Assembly: GCA_963931925.1 (NCBI GenBank)
Contig: OZ007569.1
Location: 71,013,035-71,077,034 of the forward strand
From: Onchidella celtica
Lineage: Eukaryota; Mollusca; Gastropoda; Systellommatophora; Onchidiidae
Reading direction: 5' to 3'
Length of the DNA stretch: 64,000 bases
The notes under the pieces: generated by a model
The model's database searches: none
The model's input: the letters and a program-made list of their open reading frames with translations, nothing else
Told to the model about the DNA's origin: nothing
Shown here: piece by piece, positions 25,701 through 38,600 of the stretch
Numbering within the stretch: position 1 is the stretch's first letter
Layout of the letters: each line of letters starts with the position of its first letter
Made by a program: the position numbers and the translations under genes

Positions 25701-28700
25701 GCTAAGCAGGTAATGGTGTTTCCTGGCCTCATGTTCTTGACGTTGCTTCTCATTCTTCTCTTCTTCTCTCTTCCGTGCTGCCATCTGTTGTTCCGTATAA
25801 TCGGCCAGCTCCGATCTAACAATAATCACAAAACAGCACGAAACTTCATGAATACAACTGTGTTAGCGAGGCAACACAACATTACATGACAAACTCCTTA
25901 TGACAGTCATTCTTTCATATGCCAGAACTGTTATTATAACTTGCTGGCATTCTGTGTCATGCATGTGCCATTATTTACCACAATCATCTTACCCATGAAC
26001 CTTAGCCTAAAACTAATTCAGCTGGCAGGGGCCTACAATTTTAAGGGGGCCTACGATTCTGAGGGGGCCTACAATTTGTTGGGGGAGGGGGGAGGGGGAT
26101 CTTTTTGGGTAAAGAATACTGATATTGTAAAGAAAGTCAATGGGGCCCTTTAGCACAAAATATTAATATTTAAAGAATCGAAGATTCATAAGGGTTAATA
26201 CAGATAAAATAATAATATAGAATGTGTTTAGCACAAATCACAAAAATACCTGATGAGCAATTTGACATGCAGCCTACATTTCCTATCTGGCCTGTACCTA
26301 TTACCAGCTTTGTACAGGCCTGGCCTTTGATACGTAAAACACAAACATAACTCACAAAAATATTAATTTGTTGTTCATACAAATATTTTGATTGTATGAA
26401 CATTCTTATTCAAGACTGTGAAGACCTCAGAAAAACAAGATGAACATCTCTGACACACAAAAAAATTGACACTCTCAACATGAGACAGAAGAGGCAAGAA
26501 GGACAACACATACATGCCTGACAGAGATGAATGTAAAACAGGTACATCGAGTGACCCCTTTTCCACTTTAACCTTAAAGATTTATGATTTTATCTCAACA
26601 GTGACTCACAAAGCTATAAATAGGCCAAAGTTGAGAAATACAAATGTCAAAGATGTCAACAAATATTAAGCTTAGTTAATGGTTGGGTACACATGCAGCT
26701 CATTTTACAATGAAAATGTGAAACGTGAGCAGCACAGAATGTGATTGGACTTTTTTGAAATTTTCGCCAAAATATAACCTTCCCTAGCTTTAAATAACAC
26801 CACCAACATCAAGAAAAAACAGTCAATTTTTCGACGAAATAAAAATAGCCTTGACATCCCCGCTGTAACCCCCCTACATTAAAAAAAAAACATGTACAAT
26901 ATTTACATTAGAAATATGTCGTCGTAAGCCATAAAACCCCTTATACTTATAGGCCCACAGTATTTTTTACAAACTGAAATACAACACTCGCTACAAAGTA
27001 GGGGCGGCCCACAACACTGAGATTAGAAGTGTTCATAACATACTTTGGTCAATATATTGCGAATATAGCACACACATGCCCGTCTCCTGGCCTGCTTGTT
27101 ATAAATTATGCCGCACGGATTACTGATTTTTGACCAGGACACTTTAACCAAGATCCGCCTGCAGTGCAGGTAATACAGCTTTGGGCTATTCCATAGATGT
27201 ACTACACTAGTGTTTTTATGGTCTATTCCGATGTACTAGGCCTGGGCAAAGATGCGGTTTGTGAACAGTTGACCAGATATTCAGATGCAACCGATTAACC
27301 AAATTTTTGATTCGATTCCATTTTCAACTCGTTTTTCAGATTTGGTTCTATCTATTAATTGTGTAATGCTCATGAAATTGATATCTTTTAAACAAAGCAC
27401 TAAAACAGGATGTGTGCGCGTAGACTTTGATATTTTGGATACACTGATTTCAAAAATGCAATTATTTTTTCAACCTGATGAACATATTACTTGTTTACTG
27501 GCTGACTTTTCCAATCCGCCTAAACAAACTTGAAAGGGGCATGGAGGTACTAATAACATTATTATTGTAGTACATAATGATGGAAAAAAAATTGTTCATT
27601 TGTTGGTGCTGGGAGGCTCGCTGTAATTAGATGACTGTTATATTTTGGCGAAAAATTCATTTTGGGTGGGAGGGTTTAGTTTTTTTTTATGGTGCTAGGA
27701 GGTTTACAGCAAGGATGTGAAGGCTATATTTCATCAAAAAATTGACTGTTTTCTCTTGGCGGTGTTATTTGAAGCTAGGGAAGGTTATATTTTGGTGAAA
27801 ATTTAAAAAAAGTCCAATCACGCTCCCTGCTGCTATTTGACATGAACAACTTCCAGGAAAAAAAAAAAGTACTGCCACTGGATCTGGGATTGCTGCCCCT
27901 GAATTAATGACACATCATAAATTATGAAAGAAAGACTTAAATCAGGAAAAGCAGAATACTCTGCAAAAACAGTTGTGTTTCTAAACTGATGATTTATCCA
28001 CATTAAAATACAAACTTACCTGATAATTTCATTCTTCACTTGTAAAGCCTCCAAGTATCTCTTTCTGCTGTAGTAGTTAAATACATATTTCCTGACATAG
28101 TAACCCCTCCAGACTTTTTGTACCTGCAATGAAAAATGCTCAAATGTAGCTCAGTCCAGCAATGTATGTCACAGAGACAAGGAGTACTACATGTTACCTG
28201 AATGCTGGCACTAAATGCAAACTTAGAGTGGTTTACTTTGCAGTTTTGTTTGTTGTTGTTGTCATTGCTATTTTGATGTTCAGGGAATTATAATTATATC
28301 TGTCACTCCCGCTCCCACAACCACAAGTATACTTCCAGTTGTTGCTCTAATCGTTGGTGTCATCATGTCATCTTAACCCAAGAGATAACCAGAGAGAATT
28401 TCAGCTTGCTTCTTTTACACTGAAAACAAGATTTTCTGTACAGAATATTCTATATCTATTATTCCACTGAGACAGTTACCAACGGCTGTGCGTGAAACCT
28501 TTTTTCACTATAGAAAAAAAAATCATGAGAACATTGCTTCAAGAGCTGCTATATCTGACGCTCAAAGATAATCAACAGAATATCATTCCGGAAGACCTTG
28601 ACACTGAAGATTTACTCTGGTGTGTGGTCTGAACCTGTTTCATATTAAAGGGCATCCATATAATATGTATGCTTAATTCTGGTACGGTAAGCTTTTCATA

Positions 28701-31700
28701 TCACCACTTGTTTATTCCATCTGCTTTTTCTGAAAACTGCACATCTTTTAGTATGTAGAAGAGGTATAATAAATACATGTATATATATACTAGCTGAGTA
28801 CCTGTTCAATGAACAGGTTTGTGTAGGGTTTTTTTTTGGGGGGGGGGGGTAAAACTTAAGACGCCTGTGAACTAAGAAAGGCATTAATGCTGCATAGATA
28901 GCTTATAAGAGAGATGCAACAACAAAGGACACCACTTCAGACCGAAAGGAATAAGAACAAAGCCGAGATGCGTAGGGTCATCCCCAAAACTCAGCTATAG
29001 GACAGTACACAGTGTGCAGTGGTGCGCATCGAAAATTTTCAGGAAGTGATGATGTCATAAAAACCTACAGCATGTCAATGAGCCTAGTGAAAATTGGGGA
29101 AACAATAAATTTCCAATAAAAAAAACTACACTGATTTGAGGCTTCTATTAAAAACTGTGCACATCAGAATGGATGCACCATATAAAATTTGAAGTCTGAG
29201 TGTTGAGTGGTTTAGAAGCCTTTTGCAATGAAAAATCTCAAGTCCACAAATATATATAGTATAGATATACACTTTCACACTTGTTCAAAATGTGTTGTGG
29301 CACTTATCAAGCTGTTTAACAGTTCTGACTGATTCTAATTCCTTATCCTAGAGTGTAGTCTAATTACAAGAGCGAATATAGAAACTACTGAGTTGTGTTC
29401 CCTGCTCATCTATAGCTTACTGTGTAAAATACTATTGTCCCCTAACAAGAGCCATAATACTTAGGCCACGAATGTTTAATGTCGAATTTCTTAATTGTGC
29501 AAAAAATAGAGAACTAAGGTTGTGGTATCCTTGGCTTCAACTCTCCCTCCCCTAATGTATGAGCGTACAAAAATTACAATTGCGAATGTCGATGACAAGG
29601 TCTTGATATCTTAAAAGTTTAAGTGACATTTTGCATGGACTATCTGGCTTGTTTGAATAGATACATAGGCAATTTCATATAGTTCTACAACTTTCTCATT
29701 TAGAAAAAGAAAGGACAAGTAAATAACACAAAATTCCATAATGTATTTTCTTAATTGAAAAGCACACACAGACACACCTTAACTCCCCCACCCCACTCCA
29801 AAATCCCATATGTGCTTTTCGTACTTTGGAGCCATCTGCCATCTTTCACCTCCCTCCCCCCTCCCTCCCCCCCCCCCCCAATCCCATAGGTGCTTGCAGT
29901 CAGTGAAAGCCACACCGATTGTAGAAAATTAGCCACAGTCTGCATGAGTAAAATCTAGCTAATTCAACACCAAAATCAACACTAAATCTAAGCTGTGTAT
30001 TACAGACTTAATCAAGTTAATGTAAGTATCATTTTTCACAAGCTCCGACTGGCCGCATCAAAATCACTCATAGCTTGCAGGCTGCATGTTATACAGGCCT
30101 ACTTCAGTGTTAATATTTATGCTTCTTCTCAACTTACATGGCAGTCAAAATATTCTCGAAAAATCAGAATTACTCACTTTACTTGACATCAGATTGTAGT
30201 GATTCAGCTTCATAATGAACAGGGTATTCTGGAAATAAAATGACAAAATAGCTCAGCAACAGCAAAGCCATGAATTCTAGATTATATTAGGATCTGAAAG
30301 ATGATTCTTTAAATTATGGGGTGTAAAATATGATGATAAGGATGTTAATAATGAGTTGTGAGTAGGTTTGGAAACAATAGAGGTAGGAAGAGGAGGACCA
30401 CCTTATGGGACTTGTACCAGCACCAGCAACTAAACAAGCTGCAGTTAGAACCACGTACCTTTAAAAAAGACCAAATGTCTATAACTCTCCGTAAATAATA
30501 AAATAAGCAGAAATATAAACAATTTTTCCATGCTTTTGTCGCGACTCATTGTTCTCTTATATTTGCTGTTTGGATACCAGTTCAACAACAATCATGCTTT
30601 TTCAGTATTGTGCATTAAGAAAATTGCTACCACAAAATTAGATCATTTTCAGGTACCCTTGGGACATACCAAGGGTGCTGAAAGATGATAACTGGCATGT
30701 TCATTCTATTAGTATTAGAATGACATAAATGCAAGAATAATGTAAAGTGAAAATTGATGCCTTTGTATACCTTGAGGAGAATCCTATGGAAGCGCCTTGC
30801 CAGATAACCGCGCCACGTTTTCTGGACAACTGTAGCACATTTGTTGACATGTCTGAAATAGTACAACCGCAGAATGATTTCTAACTGTTCTTTCTCAACA
30901 TGTTGAGAACATGCTTTATTATTTCATGAATTTTTGTCATTTAATATTGATCAAAATTTTACAGAGTTCAACATAAATTATATCTTATTAAAAAGGAAAG
31001 AAAGAAGGAATGAACAGAATGCTGAGGAAGAAGAATAGAAATATGAAAAAGAAGGAACCAGAGTGAGATGTGTGTGGTAGGATTCAAACAGGTAAGGGAT
31101 AATCCAATACTGACCAAACCTATTTAAGACAAACAAAAGTGATTGCCCATCTCCACACTGAAAAGTAATCTGTAGATGCAACATGTCATGCACATTCTTT
31201 AGCAAAAAAACAGAAAGAGAGAGAAAGAAAGAGAGGGGAGAAGAATTTATAATCGTTTTGGGGGGTTAATTTAAATGAATTAGTCTTACTTCAGGTATGA
31301 TCTAACTCGTGTAGCCCTAAACCACGCCTGTATTCTCACGGCTGCAGCATACTCCTTCCGACGGACACTTTCAGCTTCACTGAGGACATAAAAGAACACT
31401 TGTAAAACAACCATAGAAATTTATTTCCCTAACATTTATCTACAAAACACATTCTCTAGAAACTGAGACAAAATATAATTGCTCCAGTCAAGCGCATATC
31501 TAATGACAACCACATGTGGAAATCCTTTTACTGATAACCTCATGTTAGTTAAAAATACATGTACTGTGTGAAATGAATACGCCAAAAGCATCTGCCAATA
31601 TAGTGACAGAAATGGAAGTGCTTTTAATTTTGAATTTTTTCACTTTTTTATTTCAGATCCTGGAGATGTTAGCTGTTTTTACATCCAATCAGTTGCCTAA

Positions 31701-32473
31701 AGATGCTCAAATTTATTATCAAGTGGTGGAAGTTCTAGACTGCTATAAAAAAGAGAAAAAACTAAAGTAAAAAGTGCAGAACATCAGTGATGTCTTCAGT
31801 GATTAATTTCCATGATGTCTGTAAGATTTAAAGACCTATGCATAGTTATGAGTTAAACATTCATTTAGTACAGTTGTTATTATAGAATTGGTCTTTCACT
31901 GTTGGATCCCTTTCTGAGTTTGTTCTTTAATTCTCTTCTGATTTTTGTGAATGAATATACATGACTTGGTACCAATAACTATGTAATACTTTATCTTAAA
32001 AATGAATGTACATCCATATACTCAAATGAAAAAAGAATGTGATGAACAACTCGTGGACTTAAGCAGGCAATTAAGTTAAAGTTTGGCAAATCTTGATTTT
32101 GATCTCAGCATTTCCTCTGAAAGTTTAAGTCCACTCTAGCTCGGCTAATGAGTTTAGTCGTGTCAGTGCTATGCAGATATTACTAAGTTATGTGCTTTTC
32201 TGCGCTCTAACAAGACCACGTATACAGCTTTATCTGATCTAATTCTAAAGAAAAGTGTACGATCTTTCGAAGTAAGCAATCTAGGCAGTTTCTTTCTTTG
32301 TGCACAACTGGGATATAGATCTAGATCTAATGTAGTCATCAATAAACACAGATAAAGACCTATGCACGTTTCCACGTGACTTTTGTGGTTTAAAACACTT
32401 CTTACTTCTTCTTTTCGTAGATTTGACCCACTATATTCTCTATTTCGCCAAACAATCGCACCATCGCCGCCAT
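19707..32473 (-). CDS. SPATA17: SPATA17, spermatogenesis-associated IQ-motif protein (complete, 10 coding exons, 351 aa)
   Basis: Coding exons, 5' to 3' on the - strand: 32473-32406, 31379-31290, 30852-30771, 30228-30178, 28123-28020, 25815-25660, 25256-25106, 24553-24405, 20498-20369 and 19781-19707. They sum to 1056 nt with consistent phases. The protein has IQ motifs at about residues 34-52 (AAVRIQAWFRATRVRSYL), 57-78 (VVQKTWRGYLARRFHRIL) and 98-112 (VQKVWRGYYVRKY), a charged helical stretch at about 135-170, then the family block ARKHHYLLSTEVLPGIYNSP. The C-terminal half has GPFRNPEEVQKQRYKPF and HTTSKFGHLPYGTKYF, matching the known family order. Human SPATA17 is 361 aa. IQ motifs bind calmodulin; the family is linked to sperm flagella. 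The start is the ATG in CAAGATGGCGGC: it gives the only frame that splices in phase to exon 2. A longer open frame starting at 32531 is in another frame and is rejected. Confidence 0.93.
19857..20028. repeat. TC-rich low-complexity tract
   Basis: About 170 bp of CTCTCTCTTT / CTGTCTCT sequence in SPATA17 intron 9. It is purine-rich in the sense of the gene. Long open frames of Ser/Leu or Arg/Glu across it are artefacts. Confidence 0.95.
20962..23315. mobile_element. 2.35-kb DNA element with terminal inverted repeats, no recognised transposase
   Basis: Left end CACGGCTGTTC (20962-20972) and right end GAACAGCCGTG (23305-23315) are perfect inverted 11-mers. After short unmatched spacers both continue with GCGTGC(T/G)TTTAGTTT and a (G)GCCAGG block, so the inverted terminal region spans about 50 bp. 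ACCC directly flanks both ends, a possible 4-bp target duplication. The ends are GC-rich against AT-rich surroundings. Inside, a diverged duplication of about 130 bp (GTGGA(C/T)TGAGCAGT...CTGTGTATTGTC) lies at about 22098-22305. No transposase is recognisable, so the element is probably non-autonomous. It sits in SPATA17 intron 8. Confidence 0.7.
23650..23800 (-). pseudogene. Short protein-like fragment, possibly of transposon origin
   Basis: On the - strand one frame reads KFFEESSDSDYGFELSDGQG followed by PEYEPPGRSR, an acidic Ser/Asp-rich segment of the kind found at the N-terminus of several domesticated or active transposase families. A second frame just upstream has MSPKRSRSS then a stop, so a frameshift is likely. 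It lies in SPATA17 intron 8 on the sense strand. Function unknown. Confidence 0.25.
26728..27834. mobile_element. 1.1-kb foldback element with inverted arms of about 150 bp
   Basis: The left arm (26728 to about 26890: AGCAGCACAGAATGTGATTG, CCAAAATATAACCTTCCCTA, CAGTCAATTTTTCG, GCTGTAACCCCCCTA) reappears inverted in the right arm (about 27680-27834: AGGAGGTTTACAGC, AAAAATTGACTG, TAGGGAAGGTTATATTTTGG, CGTGATTGG.C... read as complement). Match is high over about 150 bp. A further partial inverted block with TTATATTTTGGCGAAAAATT lies near 27640. No obvious target duplication and no recognisable protein. Located in SPATA17 intron 5. Confidence 0.7.
28780..29270. mobile_element. Possible dispersed element bounded by AT-rich inverted ends
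   Basis: Begins ATATATATACTAGCTGAGTA and ends ATATATAGTATAGATATA, so the termini are approximately inverted. The interior includes a GTTCAATGAAC palindrome and a T9G10 run. No coding content is recognised. Low support. Confidence 0.3.
29480..29900. repeat. Dispersed repeat R3, copy 1
   Basis: Shares ordered blocks with about 49400-49800: CGAATGTCGATGACAAGG.CTTGAT, (G/C)ACATTTTGCATG(G/A)ACTAT.TG, a poly-C rich stretch, and CA(G/C)TGAA(A/G)GC. Same orientation, substantially diverged. Confidence 0.45.
29849..29880 (-). other. G-quadruplex-prone tract in the SPATA17 sense strand
   Basis: A C-rich run on + (CCTCCCTCCCCCCTCCCTCC followed by a run of C), so four or more runs of three or more G on the transcribed-sense - strand within about 30 nt. 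Lies in SPATA17 intron 4, between the exons at 30228-30178 and 28123-28020. Confidence 0.5.
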
Positions 32474-32651
32474 CTTGTTTGTGTGTTTCCAAGGACTTCT
32501 CCAAAGGTGACTTCCGGTAGTCTCTTAGCAACTGTTTACAAATGGCGCGTTAAGAGTCTTCAAAGTTGACAAGAAAGTCGAGCCATTTCACATCAGGTCT
32601 TGGATTGATTTCTCTCACTGGCTTGACATTGAAAGTCATAAATCAAGCACC
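32474..32651. promoter_or_regulatory. Bidirectional promoter of SPATA17 and the C2orf73-like gene
   Basis: Only 178 bp separate the two divergent start codons. On the - strand CAAGATGGCGGC at the SPATA17 ATG matches the YY1 consensus AANATGGCGGC; ACCGGAAGT (about 32513-32521) matches an ETS/GABP site. GTTGCTAAGAGAC beside it (+ strand GTCTCTTAGCAAC) has one good RFX X-box half-site, AGCAAC. There is no TATA box. The combination is typical of compact bidirectional promoters of broadly expressed or ciliary genes. Site function is inferred. Confidence 0.6.
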
Positions 32652-35600
32652 ATGACGTTGTTCATGCCACCCATACAGCGGAAGAAGAAAGTCGAAGACA
32701 AATATAAGTATGTTAAAGCCACCAACCACTCTATAGGCCTAGATCTACTATGTCCATGACCATAGTCGGTGCACTTGATTGTCTACTTAATCATTCATGA
32801 AACTCATGTAGCGGAAATCGTTACGTGGGCAGATTCCTGACACGAAACATAAGTACACCAAGCACAGACCAAGGGCACACCATTTTGTTACGCTCTCCTT
32901 TTCTTCTCTAGAGGTCATGAATTCAGGCCAAATTACGCGCAGAACTTTTAAAACAAAACAAACTGATTGTCATATTATATTACATATGTACTTGTGTGAA
33001 ACTGTACCTTTATTTGGTTTTTGCATTGGAAGCACATTTGAGAAGATGTAAAAATGAATGTGAAGAAATACTGAGATGAAGAGCCTAACAGAAACTGTCT
33101 GAAAATGTGCTGACTCAAGTTACTTTTAGCCTATTATATATATTGCTGGATGAAGAGTTTTACATGCAAAAGAATGGTACTTAAATATATACATATATAT
33201 ATATATATGTTTATTATTATACATAAGAGTGTATTGTTTACTGTAGCTTCTGTTTTTTTCATAGTATTATATGTACAAAAGAAAAATGTCACATACATAC
33301 ACAGAAGTGCATTCAACATGATCTCAGTCGTAAATCCAGAAATATTTTGTTTGATTGATGAGGACTTTTTTATAGTCTGCTTACAAAATAAATATGAAGA
33401 GGTTGTTCATGGTGAATTTTACTTCCTGCTGATATGTTTTCGTATTTTGCCATCTTCAGTCCAGACACATTTCGTGTGATAAGTGATGATGCTTTGTCTG
33501 ACCATCCCAAGTTTCGACCACAACCATACAGAGCATCATTTGAGCCACGCACACCAACGCCCAAAATCCTAGAGAGAAACAGTTACATAGATGACAGTGA
33601 ATGTCACAGACGATACATAACAGAGCCACTCCAACCACTCAAGAATACCCGAGTTCTGCCTCAGTTGTTGCCAGACTTCCGTTATCACAACCCACAGTCG
33701 CTAGCTTGTGGATTTTTGGACAAAAATGTGCGGTTTTTGAATGAGCCGATTTGCAATGTAAGTTCTGTTTCAATATATTTCCATGTTTAGCTTACCAAAC
33801 ACATACCACTTCTCTCATTATGCACTAAGAAATCATGGTAAGTCTCAAATGTAAGACTTGTCAGTGGGCAAAAGTCACTTTTGGCATGGCAATGAAGCTT
33901 AAGTTCACCAATGCATGTCTTATGCAGTTTTTAATTTTACAAAACTGTAGCACTGAATGTTTAAATGATGAAACTGCTTACATTATAATTTGATAAAATA
34001 TAGCATCAGTTAACTCATGATCTAACTATTGGCAACACTGATATGAGTCTTTGTACATATGTCAGACTCGACCTTTCTCAAATTTGATCAATCATAGGGT
34101 CAGTAGCGAGTGCTTCACACAATACGTTGGGAGTTGACATTATGATTACAGTGTGGGCTGAATTGATAGCCATGAATTTGTTATATAGATGAGCTTTATT
34201 AGAGATTTTATTACTGTCATGAATTTGGTCATATTTTGACTCGCAGGTATACACAGCACCTGTACAACGTGAGGAGAGACAGTGGTGGCCAGCCAGAGCC
34301 AATCCAGGACAATTACTGAAACCTCCATATGCAGAGGAGACTCACTATCGCATTGACTACAACTGGCGAGAAAGCGAGCGACCTCAAGGTTCAGGCAGAC
34401 ACACAGCAAATGTTGACAGAGAGCCTGCTTTAGGAACAGGTAAATATGGCAATTAGCAGTGACTGTCTTAAAAACATTGTAATCTTACTGGCTTGCAACA
34501 TTCCCTCTAAGTTTTCCAAGCCACTGAGTGGAACTTTTGATGCTTTGAGCAAAGATATTTTATATTCAAAGCTATTGCATGACACTGAAACCTCTGCAAC
34601 ATTTTGATGTGCGTGGCAACATTCTGATGTGCATGGCACCAGTACAGTGATTACGTGGCCGCACATCCATGTAGCTTTGAGGGAAGAGTTTGTGGCTTGA
34701 TTGAACTGGGGTTGGCAATCATGCAGCAGCTCTTTGAGCATTCATCTGTGGCTCTTTACTTTTCTTAATTGTTGATAAAAACATCTTTAAATGAGAAAAA
34801 ATACTACTGGTGTATAGACTTTCATGCGCATTGTAGCTCACTTTTAAGATGAGTTCTGTCAAAAATCTCAAATATGGCTCTTCTTCTTTGAAAGGTTGCT
34901 GATCCCTGGGCTAGAGCGTCAGTAGGAATTATTATTACAAATGCAAATTAACCCTTATGCTGTGCCCGGTGTATATATAACAGTTTCCAGTTCCCAAATG
35001 CTCGCGGTAACCTCTTTGAGAGGTAATTACAGTCTTATTCCTCACTATATCTCTTCTAAATCAAAGACACTATGACAAGAACATGTTAACCAGTGAACCA
35101 CTGGTTGGAATCTCAAAGACTAAGCTTTCAAAGGCTCTCCCCACACTATCAAAGATGTAATGTCAACATGCGAACTATTGCTCAACAAAATTGCAATATT
35201 ATCTTAATTCTCACAAGCTGACTATCATCTAGATTTGTCTGTACCTAAGAACCAGTCAGAAAGAAACTCTGAAATGACCTTTGCCCAAATTCCCACTTTG
35301 GTTCATTGGTATGTGCCAATCTGGATGAAACCATTTGTTTAGCACTTGGAGGGTGTGGCTGTTTATCATGCTTCATTCTCACGAAAATTACAGCAGTCAG
35401 TTTGGTATCTTTAGTCAGATCATTGGTTAGAGACTTAGAGATAAGGTTTCACAGGTTAATTTATTATCAAGCCTGATAAGGCATAGCAGCGAATGTTTTC
35501 ATTCTGATCAAATATAAACCAAACCATGAGGACAGAGGTAGTGTGGTCATCACATATCGGCAAGGGTCAGTGTGACACAGATAATATTCCATGTGAATAA

Positions 35601-38600
35601 GGTCACTGACCGGTCAGCGGGCTTGTCCAGTAGCGCGTGGCATGGAGGTTAAAAATAGTTATGATTTGGAAATTTAAGCAATATGTAAATGTTTACTATG
35701 TTGCACCATTTAACCAAGTTTACTCAAATTCAATATCCAAATCTCACTTTACCACAGAAGTTCTATTCCTTTTTATTATACCTCGAGTTATATTTAGTCT
35801 ACTATAATAGCATAAGAAGTTCGTACTTCATTTGCTGTGAATCACCCCAGTGGAGAACCTCCGAAAACAAAGATCTCTACTCTCTGTCTGTGAATCACTA
35901 AGAGTGCCTTGAGATGCAGAGCTCTCAAATTAACATCTTAGAACCTTCCATGTGTCATAACCTGAAACAATTTTAATGATGACGAGGTACGGCTGAGAAC
36001 AAATCAGTTTTCTTAGTGGCTGAGATGATAAGAAGTAGGGCCTATGTGGATTTTCACTGTCTTTAACAGCCAATGTAAATACGACTGGAATTCCCAAAGA
36101 AAAAAAATAATGTGAACGGTGATGCAACCTCAACATTAGTATCAGAGAGGGTATGGCACACATGTTGATGCCTTAAAACTGCTTTCTTCTATCACCAAAT
36201 CTGCACTTGCAAGAAAATCACGAAAAAAGTTTTGTAGTTAAATTTTACACAGTACTAGGTCAACTTTTTAACACTTTAAAATCTACTTCCAGAGATGAAA
36301 TACCTTCATTGTTGTTTTGGAATGGTAGAATACACCTTTGTTGTGCCATCTTATTATTCTGTAAAAAGTGGACATAGCATGATGCAGTACCAGGGGGAAT
36401 ATCACTTTAGTTTGCTTTGTATTGTTTGGGTTTTATTTCTCACGCGGGGCTTCGCAACATACAACCTTTTCTTTTTGCCCAATTTTGACAGTACCAGGGG
36501 AAGGGTGGGAAACAAATGGTTGAAGGCTGGAGGAAGATGAAATTCTGTCAGTCATAATATATGAGGCAATGGCACAGAACCAATAATATGTCCTATAGGT
36601 GAGAAACTTAAAGAAAATGATGGTTGAATCTCAGGTCATGGAATTTTTCATTTTTGTCAATTTACATTATCATGTCTGTATTGTTTTTTATGTACAGAAT
36701 GGAAAATTTTGTTCCAGCCAAGATTTTATTTGATTTTCTTTACATGGGCAGCTGCGACACATGAAGGGTTCTGTGCCACTGCCTCACAATTATGGAAATT
36801 TTACGGATGAAGTTTGCTGCTCATAACAAGAGAAACAAGAAAATGATCCAAATCATGTTTTTGCATTTTCTTCCCATCTCAGGCCCTGTGAATTTCTTAC
36901 GAGAGAAAGACGGATCCCAGAGATTTTACAAAGAAGGGCTATCATATGAGCATATATATAACAGTCGTAGTGACCCCAACTATCCTATCAGGGGCAAGGT
37001 CAGTTTCTGTGTTGGTTTTTGTCTGTATGGATGTTTGTACAACAATGCCTAAAACTGAATTAACAAAATGCTTGAGCCTGGTTTTGACATTTCACAGAGC
37101 ATGGTAACGGAAGAACATGTACACAAGTTTAGTAAAATTTCTGTTGTTTAAAGATTTGGTAACACTGGCGAGAATAAAGTAACACAAAGCCAGTTGTTGT
37201 TTTTTTCAGAGATATTATTTTGTATGGTATCCATAATACATACAGTAAGTTGAATGTGATTCATTTGGTCTGTCTGAGGGAAGTGCTTTGGTAAGGACAG
37301 TTTCAAAGTGTAGCCAAATAGAGTAAATAGAACAGAACAATGATCAAATCTTCGTATTTTCTCTATTTGGCTTAACTTGGGAACCATCCCTTCCCAAATA
37401 CTTTCTTGACTGAGAGTCTTTCAACAGAATTAGCATCAGGAGAGTCACAAGTAAACAGACAACAAATAAAACTGGTCAGTTGTACAGCCAGTGAATAGTG
37501 GAGATGTCAAAGATGATACCTGCAAGTTCATGACAACTTTGTTTGGTACTTGAGTCACCAGGATTAGGGGGAAATAATTTGTGAATGAAAAGATGAGTAA
37601 ACTCGTAGAAAACATTCCTGATTTAAAAAAAAAAATTTTTAAGATCTGTAGTTTATCATGACACCGCAGATGTCACTTACCGATTATACTTCATGAATGA
37701 ATCCATCATACTCTAAGCTTGCTCAACACATGAACATGTTTTAAGGTCATTAACCCTCTTGCTGCCAGAGGGCCAATATATCATATGATACAAAAGACTG
37801 TTGCACAGGTTCATGCTAAAACTGCCTTGAGGCCGATTTAATCAGCCGACATTGTTCCGGCATGTTTTGTGCTCCTAATTTTATACTACCTCCTGTTGTC
37901 TTTCTACCTAATAATCCATTATTTTAGTAGCCTGAAGGAAGGAAGGATCTTTGGGCCTGGCAGCAAAAGGGTTAATGGTGTGATAAATTAAGTCAAGATG
38001 TATCCCTCACTCAGGATTTTGAAATAGCTCTTGAAACCTATTGGTATATTTTTTTGGTGTCCAAAAGAAAAAGAACAAATCATTAAAAGCAAAGTGCTGA
38101 ACATTTCTGTAAAATATTGTTATAATGAAAGGTGCGGAGGAAAAACTACAAAAGCATGTCAAACTGACATGGTTGATGGCTCTGTCGGTGGAGAAAGACA
38201 ACCTACATTAGTAGTTTTTTGAGTGTGGTTTTCAGATTAAACTATAGCAATACTCATAACCTGGCAAACATTTTCATCCATATTCTGATAGGCATTGTGC
38301 ATGTATTATATTTTTGTGTTTTATGGCCGAGGAATGTCGATTCGGGCATTTTTATTTCCCATAAAGTAAACTACATTATGAAGGCAGTTTGGTTACCTTT
38401 GGCAAATAGGCGATGTCTGACACAAAATGTCTCCTCAGTCACATTCCCCCTTGGCACACAAGCAGTGAGTGGATACGCCACTTCATACCAAACATACTAC
38501 AAGATATGATAAGATTGAGACCCTGGTGCATTTTGCATTCATGGGTTTTTTCGTACTGCCACTTGGCAGAGAATGCATCAGAGACAAAAACAATGGCATG

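Noticed and set aside
32169-32531. 120-codon - strand open frame overlapping the SPATA17 first exon
   Set aside because: Its frame does not splice in phase to exon 2; the ATG at 32473 in a shorter, different frame does and has the better context.
34943-34975. TTAACCCTTATGCTGTGCCC as a third piggyBac-type end
   Set aside because: No matching inverted end with TTAA was found within a reasonable distance.
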